A stretch of 64,000 bases of DNA from Vaginella massiliensis (GCF_900089075.1 NZ_LT593746.1:245571-309570); one strand, 5' to 3'; numbered from the stretch's first letter, positions 25,877 to 36,043 are shown. Notes: generated by a model not told the origin, from the letters alone. Translations and numbers: made by a program.

Positions 25877-28429
25877 TTATTCTTTAAATAAGGTTTGTTG
25901 CGACCCCTCGAGATCTGTTTTTTCTTGATCTTCTGGCGCTTCTTCTATAGTTTCTTCAAACGCAATTGGCTCTAACACTTTGATTTGTCGCAGCTTGTGT
26001 ACGGTCAACTGATTGCCTTGCGCCTTAATTCCTTTCACGGCGATAAATTCTTCTAATTCTATTTTTTCTGGTTCTCGTTCTTGTCCTCTTTCTTTAGAAA
26101 AAACCAATTCGATTACGGGTTTATAAGCTGTAGAGACCAATTCTACAAAAGATTTTTCGTCTTCAGACGGAAAGAAGTTTTGCACATTCAGCGTGTCTTC
26201 TAATAAAAATCTTTTCACGAAATATCGGTTTTTTTCTGCATCGAAATAGACACAGGTCAGCGGTTTGTGAGGACGCCATTTTTCTATTACTTGAAATTCG
26301 TCGCTGAAATGATTTGTCAAATCGAAACTCATCAGTCGAGCTTCGCCTTGTTTGGCGTTGAGCGTAAGGATTTTGTCCTCGCCTTTGAAATGGCCCAAAA
26401 ATCGTCCTCGCTCATCTGCATTCAAACGTTTCACGGCATCATCGAACCATATTTTTCTTGGTGCCAATGTAGAGACGCCTTCTTGTTTGAGTTCTACTTT
26501 TTTTATCGGATATTTGGTCACCAGATTTCCTTTAGAAGCTCTGCCTTTCACCGCCAAATCTGCAAAATCGATATCGAATTTTAATTTTTTGATGCGTTGA
26601 TGCGTTTTTAGAATAATCGACACCACTTCTGCCTCTCCGTTCGGATTTGCCGAGAAATACAAAATTTCCGAGCCGATGTTTCCGTTGGTCAAATCGTATT
26701 CTTTGTCGCGCGTAATAGCCGTTACGGCAAAACGTTTTTGGTAAGCCGGACCGTTTTTCCCGTCGCGATAAATCATGTTGTAAATGGTTCGCTTATCGTT
26801 TCTACGCCAAACGCCAACATGCACAATTCCTTTTCCTACAAAGGTTTTCGAGTCGACTTTGGTCACAATCATGGAGCCGTCGTTACGAAAAACAATGATG
26901 TCATCGATATCGGAACATTCGAACAAAAATTCGTCTTTTCTGAGCGAAGTTCCAATAAAACCTTCGGCTCTATCGACATAGAAACGGGTATTGGCAATCG
27001 CCACTTTTGTAGCATCTATGGTATCAAACGCCCTGATTTCGGTCTTTCTTTCTTTTCCTTTTCCATATTTCTCTTTCAGCGATTTGAAATAGTCTACCGC
27101 ATAATCCACCAAGTTTTCTAGGTTGTATTTGACTTGTGCTATTTTCTCTTCTAACGATTCTATGTACTCTTTGGCTTTGTCTAAATCGAATTTTGAGATA
27201 CGTTTGATGCGTATTTCGGTAAGTTTTACAATATCTTCTTCTGTTACCGCACGTAGCAAATGTTGGGTAAATGGTTTCAAACCTTCATCTATGGTTTGGA
27301 TCACGCCTTCCCAGGTTTCTTCTTCTTCTATTCTTCGGTAGATGCGATTCTCGATAAAAATTCGTTCCAAAGAAGAGAAATGCCATTGCTCTTGCAACTC
27401 GTCGAACTCAATTTCGAGTTCGCGTCTGAGCAACGCCAAGGTGTTATCGGTATTTCGACGCAGGATGTCTGAAACGGTCAGAAACTCTGGTCGATTCTCA
27501 TCGATTACACAGGCATTGGGCGAGACCGAAATTTCGCAATCTGTGAATGCATAGAGCGCGTCTATGGTCTTGTCTGGACTGGTTCCGGCCTGCAAATGAA
27601 TGAGGATTTCTACCGTTGCCGCCGTGTTGTCTTCTATTTTCTTAACTTTGATTTTGCCTTTATCATTGGCTTTCAGAATAGAATCGATCAGCGATCCGGT
27701 TGTTGTACTGAATGGTATTTCGCTGATACGAAGCGTCGATTTATCGACTTGAGCAATTTTTGCTCGAATACGAACTTTCCCACCCCGCAATCCATCATTA
27801 TAATCTGCGACATCGATCAAACCTCCAGTCTGAAAATCTGGAAAAAGCTGAAATTTCCTTCCCCTTAGATGAGCGATAGACGCATCGATGAGTTCGATAA
27901 AATTATGTGGTAATATTTTGGTCGACAGACCAACGGCAATCCCTTCTACGCCTTGTGCCAACAGCAATGGAAATTTTACAGGCAAATCGATTGGTTCTCG
28001 ATTTCGACCATCGTAAGACGGTTGCCAGTGTGTAGTTTTGGGGTTGTAAACGACTTCTAATGCAAACTTTGTGAGCCTAGCTTCTATATAACGAGCTGCT
28101 GCTGCACGATCGCCTGTCAAGATATTTCCCCAATTCCCTTGGGTATCGATCAACAGTTCTTTTTGCCCAATTTGCACCATGGCATCGGTGATGGACGCAT
28201 CGCCATGTGGGTGATACTTCATCGTATTGCCGACCACATTGGCTACTTTATTGTAACGTCCATCTTCTAATTCTCGCATCGAATGGAGAATTCTGCGTTG
28301 TACGGGTTTCAACCCATCGAATATCGAAGGAATGGCACGTTCTAAAATAACATACGAAGCATAGTCTAAAAACCAGTCTTCGTACATTCCAGATATTTTT
28401 TTTATACTTTCGCCTTCTTGATTACTCAT
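25877..28429 (-). CDS. parC: DNA topoisomerase IV subunit A
   Basis: Breaks and rejoins DNA to separate daughter chromosomes. The 850 residues contain the winged-helix region VGNTMKYHPHGDASI (66-80) and the active-site AARYIEARLT with Tyr114. The C-terminal part (about 500-800) has beta-pinwheel-like blades but no GyrA box (QRRGGKG), which supports topoisomerase IV over gyrase. parE lies upstream on the same strand with one small gene between, as in many Bacteroidota. The C-terminus is acidic and Glu-rich. Confidence 0.93.
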   Translation of the reverse strand: MSNQEGESIKKISGMYEDWFLDYASYVILERAIPSIFDGLKPVQRRILHSMRELEDGRYNKVANVVGNTMKYHPHGDASITDAMVQIGQKELLIDTQGNWGNILTGDRAAAARYIEARLTKFALEVVYNPKTTHWQPSYDGRNREPIDLPVKFPLLLAQGVEGIAVGLSTKILPHNFIELIDASIAHLRGRKFQLFPDFQTGGLIDVADYNDGLRGGKVRIRAKIAQVDKSTLRISEIPFSTTTGSLIDSILKANDKGKIKVKKIEDNTAATVEILIHLQAGTSPDKTIDALYAFTDCEISVSPNACVIDENRPEFLTVSDILRRNTDNTLALLRRELEIEFDELQEQWHFSSLERIFIENRIYRRIEEEETWEGVIQTIDEGLKPFTQHLLRAVTEEDIVKLTEIRIKRISKFDLDKAKEYIESLEEKIAQVKYNLENLVDYAVDYFKSLKEKYGKGKERKTEIRAFDTIDATKVAIANTRFYVDRAEGFIGTSLRKDEFLFECSDIDDIIVFRNDGSMIVTKVDSKTFVGKGIVHVGVWRRNDKRTIYNMIYRDGKNGPAYQKRFAVTAITRDKEYDLTNGNIGSEILYFSANPNGEAEVVSIILKTHQRIKKLKFDIDFADLAVKGRASKGNLVTKYPIKKVELKQEGVSTLAPRKIWFDDAVKRLNADERGRFLGHFKGEDKILTLNAKQGEARLMSFDLTNHFSDEFQVIEKWRPHKPLTCVYFDAEKNRYFVKRFLLEDTLNVQNFFPSEDEKSFVELVSTAYKPVIELVFSKERGQEREPEKIELEEFIAVKGIKAQGNQLTVHKLRQIKVLEPIAFEETIEEAPEDQEKTDLEGSQQTLFKE

Positions 28430-28433
28430 TTTA

Positions 28434-28961
28434 CTAATAAACTACTTGACTGTTGAACCTATTCGACAAATTGAGACGTTGCGATTTGTTGTTTTGGGTG
28501 ATAATATTTTCTAAATCTTCTTTTACTTGTTGTAATTCTTTTTTGGGCATATAGCTTAGGCTAAACTTGACTTTGGTAATGCCAGTTTTGCTTTTTTTGG
28601 TTCTTATGAACAACTGCAATTCTGTTTTCAGTGGCTTTTGTATTACCCGATAATCTGCAATTTTAGATTTAGGAATATCGATCTTCTTCTCATTATTCAT
28701 CAATAATCTTGATATTTCATGATTTTTTGTTCGCAAATTGAAAACTTCACCAGCTGTATCGTATTCATAATACTGATTGCCTCGGTACAAAAGAATGGCA
28801 ATCACGGCAATATAAGCTCCTAAACTCAGTGGTAACGGAATATGGTTGGCAATCACTCGTACGGGCAACGCATACACTAGGACGATCATAACAAGCACGA
28901 TCAAAAGTGTCAGGTTCAGCCATTTCATGCGAGAAATAATATGAGGGTTCTTAATTTTCAT
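28434..28961 (-). CDS. conserved membrane protein between parE and parC
   Basis: I do not recognise a named family. The 175 residues have two hydrophobic helices (about 15-32 and 42-60) and then a soluble domain with alternating beta-rich stretches (YYEYDTAGEVFNLRTKNHE; IADYRVIQKPLKTELQLFIR), which might be a PH-like or bPH2-type fold. It is probably an inner-membrane protein with a cytoplasmic domain. It is 4 bases before parC and 38 after parE on the same strand. From memory, a small membrane gene at this place also occurs in other Flavobacteriia. Confidence 0.75.
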   Translation of the reverse strand: MKIKNPHIISRMKWLNLTLLIVLVMIVLVYALPVRVIANHIPLPLSLGAYIAVIAILLYRGNQYYEYDTAGEVFNLRTKNHEISRLLMNNEKKIDIPKSKIADYRVIQKPLKTELQLFIRTKKSKTGITKVKFSLSYMPKKELQQVKEDLENIITQNNKSQRLNLSNRFNSQVVY

Positions 28962-28999
28962 TGATAAATAGATTTCACAGGTTTTTGAGGGTAAATGGT

Positions 29000-30874
29000 T
29001 TAATTCTGAATAATATCTAACGTTAGATTATTGATGATAAATTCTTGTCGTGTTGGGGTGTTTTTACCCATATAAAATTCGAGCAATTGCTCTATGGTAG
29101 TATCTTTCCCGATCATCACAGGCTCGAGGCGAATATCTTTCCCAATGAAATGTTTGAATTCGTCTGGCGAGATTTCTCCTAAACCTTTGAATCGCGTAAT
29201 TTCTGGGTTTTTACCCAATTCGTTTATCGCCGCCAAGCGTTCTTCTTCGGTATAGCAATAGCGCGTTTCTTTTTTATTTCGCACTCTAAATAGCGGTGTT
29301 TGAAGAATATACAGATGTCCGTCTCTTATAAGTTCTGGAAAAAACTGAAGAAAAAATGTAATTATCAGCAAGCGAATGTGCATCCCATCTACGTCGGCAT
29401 CTGTAGCGATCACCACATTGTTGTACCGCAAATCTTCTAAGCTGTCTTCGATATTGAGGGCGGCTTGTAAGAGGTTGAACTCTTCGTTTTCGTAAACAAT
29501 TTTCTTGGTCAAACCATAAGTATTGAGCGGCTTACCTCTAAGGCTAAAAACAGCTTGTGTCTCTACATTTCTACTTTTTGTGATAGAACCACTCGCCGAA
29601 TCGCCTTCGGTAATGAACAGAGTAGAATCTAAGCGCAATTCGTCTTTTGGGTTGTTGTAATGTTGGCGACAATCTCTCAGCTTTTTGTTGTGCAAGCTTA
29701 CTTTTTTGGCGCGATCTCTTGCCAATTTTCGAATTCCAGACAGTTCTTTTCGTTCGGTTTCCGATTGTCTAATTTTTCGCTCTAAAGCTTGTGCAACTTC
29801 TGGATTTTTGTGCAAAAAGTTGTCCAGATTCGTTTTTATAAAATCGTTAATATACGTTCGCACAGTTGGCAAACCTGGTCCCATATCGGTTGAACCTAAT
29901 TTGGTTTTGGTTTGCGATTCGAAAACAGGTTCGATCACTTTAATCGATACCGCTCCAATAATGGATTTTCGAATATCGGTAGGATCGTAATTTTTATTAT
30001 AAAACTCGCGCAAAGTCTTGACTACAGCCTCTTTAAAAGCTGCAAGATGCGTCCCTCCTTGCGTGGTATTTTGTCCGTTTACAAACGAATAATAGGTTTC
30101 GGAATAGGATTTGGAACTGTGGGTCATCGCAATTTCGATGTCCTCTCCTTTCAGGTGGATGATATCGTAAATGGTTTCTTCTTCGATATTGTCTCGCAAC
30201 AAATCTTTGAGTCCATCTTTAGAGAAAAACTCCTCTCCGTTGAAAATTATTTTGAGTCCTGGATTGAGGTAAACGTAATTACGTAACATCTTTTCGATGT
30301 ACTCTTTTCGAAACTTGAAATGCGTGAAAATAGTACCGTCTGGAACAAAAGTAATTTTGGTTCCATGTCGCAACGAGCTATCTTTTTCTTCTTCTTGTTG
30401 CACGAGTTCGCCTTTAGAAAATTCTGCGATTCGCGTTCTTCCTTCGCGCACCGATTGGACCCTGAAATAACTCGAAAGGGCATTCACCGCCTTGGTTCCC
30501 ACCCCATTGAGTCCGACAGATTTTTTAAATGCCTGAGAATCATATTTACCACCAGTATTCATTTTCGACACAGCGTCGACCATTTTACCAAGCGGAATTC
30601 CGCGGCCATAATCGCGAACGGTAACCTCATCATCACGCAAATTGATTTCTACCGTTTTACCTGCACCCATCACAAATTCGTCGATACAGTTGTCCACGAT
30701 TTCTTTCAACAGAATATAAATTCCGTCGTCTTGCGAAGAGCCATCACCCAACTTACCGATATACATCCCCGGACGCATGCGGATATGCTCTCGCCAATCG
30801 AGCGTCTTGATGTTGTCTTCGGTATACTTTATGGATGAATTTTGTAATGCTGAGTCTGTTACATTATCTGCCAT
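29000..30874 (-). CDS. parE: DNA topoisomerase IV subunit B
   Basis: ATPase subunit of topoisomerase IV. The 624 residues show the GHKL ATP site ([10 protein letters not shown], about 61-70; [11 protein letters not shown], about 93-103; [14 protein letters not shown], about 122-135), the transducer domain, and the TOPRIM domain with TEGDSASGS (about 422-430) and [10 protein letters not shown] (about 496-505). It lacks the insertion found in GyrB of Gram-negatives. It heads a transcription unit with the membrane gene, parC and perhaps the rhomboid gene. Confidence 0.94.
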   Translation of the reverse strand: MADNVTDSALQNSSIKYTEDNIKTLDWREHIRMRPGMYIGKLGDGSSQDDGIYILLKEIVDNCIDEFVMGAGKTVEINLRDDEVTVRDYGRGIPLGKMVDAVSKMNTGGKYDSQAFKKSVGLNGVGTKAVNALSSYFRVQSVREGRTRIAEFSKGELVQQEEEKDSSLRHGTKITFVPDGTIFTHFKFRKEYIEKMLRNYVYLNPGLKIIFNGEEFFSKDGLKDLLRDNIEEETIYDIIHLKGEDIEIAMTHSSKSYSETYYSFVNGQNTTQGGTHLAAFKEAVVKTLREFYNKNYDPTDIRKSIIGAVSIKVIEPVFESQTKTKLGSTDMGPGLPTVRTYINDFIKTNLDNFLHKNPEVAQALERKIRQSETERKELSGIRKLARDRAKKVSLHNKKLRDCRQHYNNPKDELRLDSTLFITEGDSASGSITKSRNVETQAVFSLRGKPLNTYGLTKKIVYENEEFNLLQAALNIEDSLEDLRYNNVVIATDADVDGMHIRLLIITFFLQFFPELIRDGHLYILQTPLFRVRNKKETRYCYTEEERLAAINELGKNPEITRFKGLGEISPDEFKHFIGKDIRLEPVMIGKDTTIEQLLEFYMGKNTPTRQEFIINNLTLDIIQN

Positions 30875-31144
30875 AGCACAAAAATATAAAAAAAATTTTT
30901 GATTTTAAAAGCAAATAAAATGCTTTCCGTCAAGAGGTAGCTTGAGGTTTGAAACAGAAAGAAAATGCTTTTGCTTATTTCTCGAAATTGAATGGAGCAA
31001 ACGGAAGGATTTTAATGTGCGGCAATCATCCCGAAAAAACAATTTCAATTCCTCTTTCGGTTTTTGCCACGATTTTGGAATATGAAGTTTAGATTTTATT
31101 TCGATCGAAAACGAAAATCTTTAGCAATCGAACGATTGAAATGA
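30875..31144. other. spacer without recognised gene
   Basis: About 270 AT-rich bases between the parE start and the hairpin at 31145. I see no gene. The parE end holds A/T tracts and a TATTTTTG only five bases before its ATG, which would make the transcript almost leaderless. Confidence 0.4.
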
Positions 31145-31206
31145 AAAGAAGCTGTATCAAAAGAAGGCTATTACAAGCGCTCTACTCCATTGAAACAGCT
31201 TCTTTA
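31145..31206. terminator. long-loop hairpin after the T9SS-cargo pseudogene
   Basis: AAAGAAGCTGT (31145-31155) pairs with ACAGCTTCTTT (31196-31206) around a loop of 40 bases. It starts directly beyond the pseudogene stop. A similar element (AAGGCTGT/ACAGCCTT) lies at 61550-61629. Confidence 0.45.
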
Positions 31207-31210
31207 GGGT

Positions 31211-32018
31211 TTATTTTACCATAGTTTTTCTAGAAACGACTACTTTATCGTTATAGAAATTCACAATGAAATCCCTTTTGACAATGCAGAAACGTCTACT
31301 GCTTGGTCTTTTACTTGTTTTACTTTTTTACCAGTTAAGTCAAAAACTCTGACCTCGTTTACATTCTCAAAACCTTTGATTTTAACTACCTCTTGATCTG
31401 GATTCACTACAACTTGATCTTTCGCAACGTCCAAAACTCCTAAGCTTGGTGAAGATTCTACTTTCACGTCGTCGAGCGCAATGAAAAATATATTGGTACT
31501 ATCGTAATATCTGAATACGATTTGAACATTTTGCCCTGCAAATTCAGAAATATCCACGTTCACCGTTTTGGCTACAGTTGTGTAACCTGCGTCTAAAGTT
31601 TCTACGAAAACTAGCGTTCCGCTTCCGGTAAATGCAGCGCCTTCCGGAATGACATAAGCAGCATAATGCTCTTCTAAACCTGGGATATCAGTCAGTGCAG
31701 TCAATTTGAAAGATAAATTCAAAACACCATCTTCTGGTAAAGAAATCGACGGACTGGTTAAGGTGTTGTCTGGCGTTAGCGGGAAAAAAACAAGACCAAG
31801 ACCAAGCAAAACCACCTTCGAAAGCTGGAACATCTTCATCAGGAGCCTCAGCATCATCTACAATTTCCCAAACATCGTTCACACCATCGCGATCGGCGAT
31901 TGTCCACAAATCGGTTGTTACCGCACTACTAAAATTCTCGTATAATACGGTAGTTGTCTGAGCAAACATTGAGGTTGAAGAAAGGACAGATCCTAAAAGT
32001 AATAAATTTTAAATCACA
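31211..32018 (-). pseudogene. T9SS-secreted choice-of-anchor J protein, frameshifted
   Basis: Joined across frames, this reads as a secreted protein: KIYYF-LGSVLSSTSMFAQ (signal peptide), a beta-sandwich with YENFSS and DDVWEI-type features ending in FIALDDVKVES (choice-of-anchor J type), and a C-terminal type A sorting domain (VVNPDQEVVKIKGFENVNEV, VRVFDLTGKKVKQ, then FIVNFYNDKVVVSRKTMVK). Lesions: TGA right after the likely ATG at 32018; a missing base in the A4 at 31994-31997; an extra base in the A7 at 31784-31790; and a missing base at CCCTTTT 31273-31279. The cargo would leave through the same type IX system as PorQ serves. Four lesions argue for decay, though homopolymer errors are possible. 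Confidence 0.8.
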
Positions 32019-32051
32019 TTCGTTATTTTTAATATTGTAAGTAAATACAAT

Positions 32052-32080
32052 AAAAAAAACCCAACATCTAAAGTTGGGCT
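32052..32080 (-). terminator. rho-independent terminator after ychF
   Basis: CCCAAC (32060-32065) pairs with GTTGGG (32073-32078); the minus strand continues into T8. Confidence 0.8.
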
Positions 32081-32106
32081 TTGTATTGGATCGTGTTTTG
32101 ATGCTG

Positions 32107-33198
32107 TTATACATTGAATAAGAAGTGCATAATATCGCCATCTTGTACGATATACGACTTGCCTTCTAAGTTCAATTTTCCAGCTTCGCGGCATTTGGCT
32201 TCTGAACCATACGTCAAGAAATCTTGGAATTTGATGACTTCGGCACGAATGAATCCTTTCTCGAAATCGGTGTGAATGACACCAGCGGCTTGCGGAGCTG
32301 TCGAACCTTTGTTTATCGTCCAGGCGCGAACTTCTTTTACACCTGCCGTGAAATATGTTTCTAAATCCAACAAACTATAAGCCGAACGGATAAGGCGATT
32401 GACACCTGGCTCTTCTAAACCTAATTCTTCTAAAAATATTTGACGCTCTTCGAAGGTTTCCAACTCGTTGATATCAGCTTCTATTTGCGCAGCAAGAATC
32501 AACACTTCTGCCTTTTCGTTTTTCACGGCTTCTTTTACGCGTTCGACCAACTCATTGCCGTCCTTAGCAGAAGATTCGTCTACATTGCACAGATACAATA
32601 CAGGTTTTGCGGTAATCAATTGTAACGCCTCTACAATCTCTTTTCCTTTTTCGTCTAAGTCCATTTCTCGAACATTCTTCATCTCTTCGAGATGGGCAAT
32701 TACAGCGGTAAGCACTTCTACTATTTTTTGCTCTTCTTTGTTACCTGCTTTGGCTGCTTTTCTAGATTTTTCGATGCGTTTGGTCACCGTTTCCAAATCT
32801 TTCAATTGCAACTCCAAATCGATTGTTTCTTTGTCTCTTATCGGATCTACAGTACCATCGACATGCGTAATGTTTTCATTTTCGAAACAACGCAATACGT
32901 GAATGATGGCGTGGCATTCTCTGATATTTCCTAAAAACTGATTTCCAAGCCCTTCGCCTTTGCTTGCGCCTTTTACCAAACCTGCGATATCTACTATCTC
33001 TACCACGGCAGGCACTACTCGTTCTGGTTTTACAATAGCTTCGAGCTCATTGAGCCGAGTATCGGGTACAGAAACTGTTCCTACATTGGGTTCTATAGTA
33101 CAGAAAGGATAGTTTGCCGATTGTGCTTTGGCATTTGACAAACAATTGAATAAGGTTGATTTACCAACGTTTGGCAATCCAACAATTCCACATTTCAT
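32107..33198 (-). CDS. ychF: redox-regulated ATPase YchF
   Basis: Obg-family P-loop protein that prefers ATP and binds ribosomes. The 363 residues have GLPNVGKSTLFNCLS (7-21), the switch region NYPFCTIEPNVG (about 33-44), DIAGLVKGASKGEGLGNQFL (about 70-89), an inserted coiled-coil (about 125-200) and a C-terminal TGS domain (about 280-363, with FEKGFIRAEVI). The guanine-specific NKxD is replaced by NVDE, as expected. It has its own promoter at 33256-33284. Confidence 0.96.
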   Translation of the reverse strand: MKCGIVGLPNVGKSTLFNCLSNAKAQSANYPFCTIEPNVGTVSVPDTRLNELEAIVKPERVVPAVVEIVDIAGLVKGASKGEGLGNQFLGNIRECHAIIHVLRCFENENITHVDGTVDPIRDKETIDLELQLKDLETVTKRIEKSRKAAKAGNKEEQKIVEVLTAVIAHLEEMKNVREMDLDEKGKEIVEALQLITAKPVLYLCNVDESSAKDGNELVERVKEAVKNEKAEVLILAAQIEADINELETFEERQIFLEELGLEEPGVNRLIRSAYSLLDLETYFTAGVKEVRAWTINKGSTAPQAAGVIHTDFEKGFIRAEVIKFQDFLTYGSEAKCREAGKLNLEGKSYIVQDGDIMHFLFNV

Positions 33199-33255
33199 AT
33201 GTTGTGATTCTTTTTATTAATACTGATTGATCAGAAAATCGTTCTGAAATTTTTG

Positions 33256-33284
33256 CAAAGATAATGATTTCCATCTAAGCGCAA
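33256..33284 (-). promoter_or_regulatory. promoter of ychF (TTG-N18-TATCTTTG)
   Basis: The -7 TATCTTTG (33256-33263) and TTG (33282-33284) are 18 bases apart on the minus strand. The remaining spacer to 33498 shows no gene. Confidence 0.55.
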
Positions 33285-33498
33285 TATCCCTTCACTTCTA
33301 ATCCAACTTACTTTTACGCATTCGACTCATCCGACCAAAACATAGAAAAAAATAATCGAACTAATAATTTTTTTTAGATTAATCTTAATGAGTTTTAAAA
33401 ACCGTTATTATTGCGTTAAAATACGGTAGATTTAAAAGAATTTTTAACTCCATTTTTCTATTTTTCCTACATTTATCCCATTCAATTAGAAAAAAATT

Positions 33499-34014
33499 AT
33501 GAACATCAAAACAATATTAGCTGGTCTATTTCTCGTTGTAGCGTCTTTTTTACAAGCACAAACCGCCGGCGAAATCATGAATAAAGCTTATAACCAAGCC
33601 AAAATTGAAAACAAAAATGTTATGCTGATTTTTCATGCCTCTTGGTGCAGATGGTGTAAAAAAATGGAGAAAAACATGGAAGACCCTTTGGTGAAGGATT
33701 ATTTTGATGATAATTATATAAAAGTTTTTATCACCGTTGAGGAACGTGGCGAAAAAGCAAAATTGAACACGCCCGATGGAGACAAATTGGTAGAAAAACT
33801 AGGCGGTAAAAATCAAGGTTTGCCGTATTGGGTGATTTTGGACGAAAACGCCCAGGTATTGAAAGACTCGAAATTCGAGGGTGAAAACATTGGCAGCCCG
33901 GCTTCGGCAGAAGAGGTTGATTTGCTAATTTCGATTCTAGAATCTACCGCAAAAAACACCAAAATAAATGCCGAAAAAATAAAGCAAGTCTTTCTCTTGA
34001 AAAAGAGTAATTAA
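33499..34014 (+). CDS. thioredoxin-like periplasmic protein
   Basis: A 171-residue protein with a signal peptide (1-21, ending LQAQ) and a thioredoxin fold. The active site is SWCRWCKKM with Cys50 and Cys53, resembling the thioredoxin_7/DUF255-like group rather than classic WCGPC. The cis-proline region LPYWVIL is near residue 112. It probably acts as a thiol reductant or isomerase in the periplasm. The partner is unknown. It stands alone, convergent with the ABC gene. Confidence 0.85.
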   Translation: MNIKTILAGLFLVVASFLQAQTAGEIMNKAYNQAKIENKNVMLIFHASWCRWCKKMEKNMEDPLVKDYFDDNYIKVFITVEERGEKAKLNTPDGDKLVEKLGGKNQGLPYWVILDENAQVLKDSKFEGENIGSPASAEEVDLLISILESTAKNTKINAEKIKQVFLLKKSN

Positions 34015-34041
34015 CGCTTCGGCTCTGCGCAATTTGGCTCG

Positions 34042-34740
34042 TTACTTATTGGTCATCACCTGAAAAACCTCTTCCAGACTTTGGTATTGCCCTTTGAACT
34101 CTTCTATCGATTGGTCGGCAATAATTTCGCCTTTGTTCAACAGTATTACTCGAGAACACAGCGCTTCAACCTCTTGCATGATATGCGTCGATAGGATCAC
34201 CGTTTTTTCACGACCAATTTCGCGAATCAATTCTCTGATTTCTATAATTTGATTAGGGTCCAGACCATTCGTGGGCTCGTCTAGTATGAGAATTTCTGGG
34301 CTAGACAATATCGCTTGAGCCAGACCAACTCTCTGTTTGTAGCCTTTCGATAATTGTTGTATTTTTTTATTTTTCTCTGGGGTCAATCCTACACGGTCGA
34401 TAAGCGTATCGATGTTTTCTTTTTTCACGCCTCTCATATTTGCCACAAACTGCAAATATTCTTTTACATACATCTCCGTATACAAAGGATTGTTTTCTTG
34501 CAGGAAACCGATGAGTTTTTTGGTGTGCAAAGGATTGTTTTTTATCGAAAAATCATCAACCAAAACTTCGCCCGCATCTGGTTCTATAGCATTGGTAATA
34601 CACTTCATAAGCGTCGATTTTCCTGCGCCATTCGGACCGAGAAGTCCAACAACCTCACCTTTTTTTATAGAAAAAGAAACATTTCGTAGCGCTTGTTGTT
34701 GACCGTAAGATTTAGATAAATCTTTAATGATGATTCCCAT
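34042..34740 (-). CDS. ABC transporter ATP-binding protein, GldA-like
   Basis: A 232-residue ABC ATPase with Walker A GPNGAGKST (34-42), Q-loop GFLQENNPLYTEM (about 78-90), signature LSKGYKQRVGLAQA (about 133-146), Walker B ILILDEPTNGLDP (about 151-163) and the H-loop STHIMQEVE. The sequence type is that of ABC-2 exporters, close to GldA of gliding bacteria, but it is shorter than GldA (about 300 residues). No permease gene (gldF, gldG or other) is adjacent, so the transported substrate cannot be inferred. Confidence 0.8.
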   Translation of the reverse strand: MGIIIKDLSKSYGQQQALRNVSFSIKKGEVVGLLGPNGAGKSTLMKCITNAIEPDAGEVLVDDFSIKNNPLHTKKLIGFLQENNPLYTEMYVKEYLQFVANMRGVKKENIDTLIDRVGLTPEKNKKIQQLSKGYKQRVGLAQAILSSPEILILDEPTNGLDPNQIIEIRELIREIGREKTVILSTHIMQEVEALCSRVILLNKGEIIADQSIEEFKGQYQSLEEVFQVMTNK

Positions 34741-34954
34741 TGCATAATATTTGCGATAAAATTAAAAAACCTTTAGACCATTTAAAAATTATATTAATAA
34801 TTGCTTGCAACTCTTGTAGAACATCTCGCATTCTACTAAAGAAAAACTGCCCAAAAAACCACCAAAAATTAGGCAAACGATTTTTTGATCAATGCCGTCG
34901 AAATAACAAGTTTTTTAAATGGTTTAATGCGCTATAACTCTTAAATTTGTCGGT

Positions 34955-36037
34955 ATGATGAAAAACAACAACTGGATAAGCCAATTCGAAAAACCCCTCA
35001 TCATTGCAGGTCCTTGCAGTGCAGAAAGCGAGCAACAAATGATGACCACAGCCGAGGAAATCGACAAAGATTATGTACAAGTTTTTCGGGCAGGAATTTG
35101 GAAGCCACGCACAAAACCAAACAGTTTCGAAGGTGTTGGCGCAATTGGATTGAACTGGTTGAAAAAGGTAAAAGACGAATTTGGGATGATGATCGCAACA
35201 GAAATTGCCAATGCCAATCATGCCAAATTAGCCTTAGAATACGACGTAGACGTACTGTGGATTGGCGCTCGCTCGAGTGTAAATCCGTTTACTGTACAAG
35301 AAATTGCCGAAGCTTTGCGCGATACCGATAAAATTGTTTTGGTAAAAAATCCGGTAAATCCAGATTTGGACTTGTGGATTGGCGCGCTCGAACGCCTCGA
35401 AGGTCAAGGAATCCGAAATTTGGGTGCTATACATCGAGGTTTTTCATCCTACAAAAAAACAAAATACCGCAACGATCCACAGTGGCAAATTGCATTGGAT
35501 TTCAAAAACAAATTGCCAAACATCCCAATCATTTGCGACCCCTCGCACATTTGCGGTAATCGCGAAGGATTGTTCGACGTATCGCAACAAGCCTTCAACT
35601 TCGAATACAATGGCCTGATGATCGAAACGCACTGCAACCCAGACGAAGCTTGGTCCGATGCGGCACAACAGATTACACCAGCGAGATTAAAAGAAATTTT
35701 AGTAAATTTAGAGTTGCGACAGTCAGATGATCCAGATTCGATTTACAAAACTTGTTTACAGAGTTTACGTCATCAGATCGATGAATTGGACAGCGTAATT
35801 TTGGATGCAATTGCGCAACGAATGAAGATTGCAAATGCGATTGGCGAATTGAAAAAGGAGCATAATGTAGCGGTTTTTCAGCCAGAACGATGGAAACAAA
35901 TCAAAGAAAGTTCGATAAAAACAGGAGCTTCTCTCGGTCTTTCAGAAGATTTTATAGACAAGTTATTACAAGCGCTACACCAAGAATCTGTGGCACAACA
36001 AAACAAAGTGATGACAAAAAAAGAAGAAAAAAATTAA
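34955..36037 (+). CDS. DAHP synthase fused to type II chorismate mutase
   Basis: A bifunctional enzyme that starts the shikimate pathway and takes chorismate to prephenate. Residues 1-260 are a DAHP synthase of the KDO8P-synthase-like group: IAGPCSAES (17-25), FRAGIWKPRTKPNSFEGVG (about 44-62), WIGARSS and ICDPSHICGNR (about 194-204). Residues 270-355 are an AroQ-type chorismate mutase with RHQIDELDSVILDAIAQRM. This fusion is typical of Bacteroidota. It is 6 bases before rsgA, and aroA follows in the same run of genes. Confidence 0.94.
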   Translation: MMKNNNWISQFEKPLIIAGPCSAESEQQMMTTAEEIDKDYVQVFRAGIWKPRTKPNSFEGVGAIGLNWLKKVKDEFGMMIATEIANANHAKLALEYDVDVLWIGARSSVNPFTVQEIAEALRDTDKIVLVKNPVNPDLDLWIGALERLEGQGIRNLGAIHRGFSSYKKTKYRNDPQWQIALDFKNKLPNIPIICDPSHICGNREGLFDVSQQAFNFEYNGLMIETHCNPDEAWSDAAQQITPARLKEILVNLELRQSDDPDSIYKTCLQSLRHQIDELDSVILDAIAQRMKIANAIGELKKEHNVAVFQPERWKQIKESSIKTGASLGLSEDFIDKLLQALHQESVAQQNKVMTKKEEKN

Positions 36038-36043
36038 TTCGGT

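Noticed and set aside
31261..31857. A 198-codon gene starting MMLRLLMKMF
   Set aside because: It is the middle part of the frameshifted T9SS-cargo gene; its first residues are out-of-frame noise.
34412..34702. Plus-strand frames opposite the ABC ATPase
   Set aside because: They are antisense to Walker and signature motifs and carry no recognisable domain.
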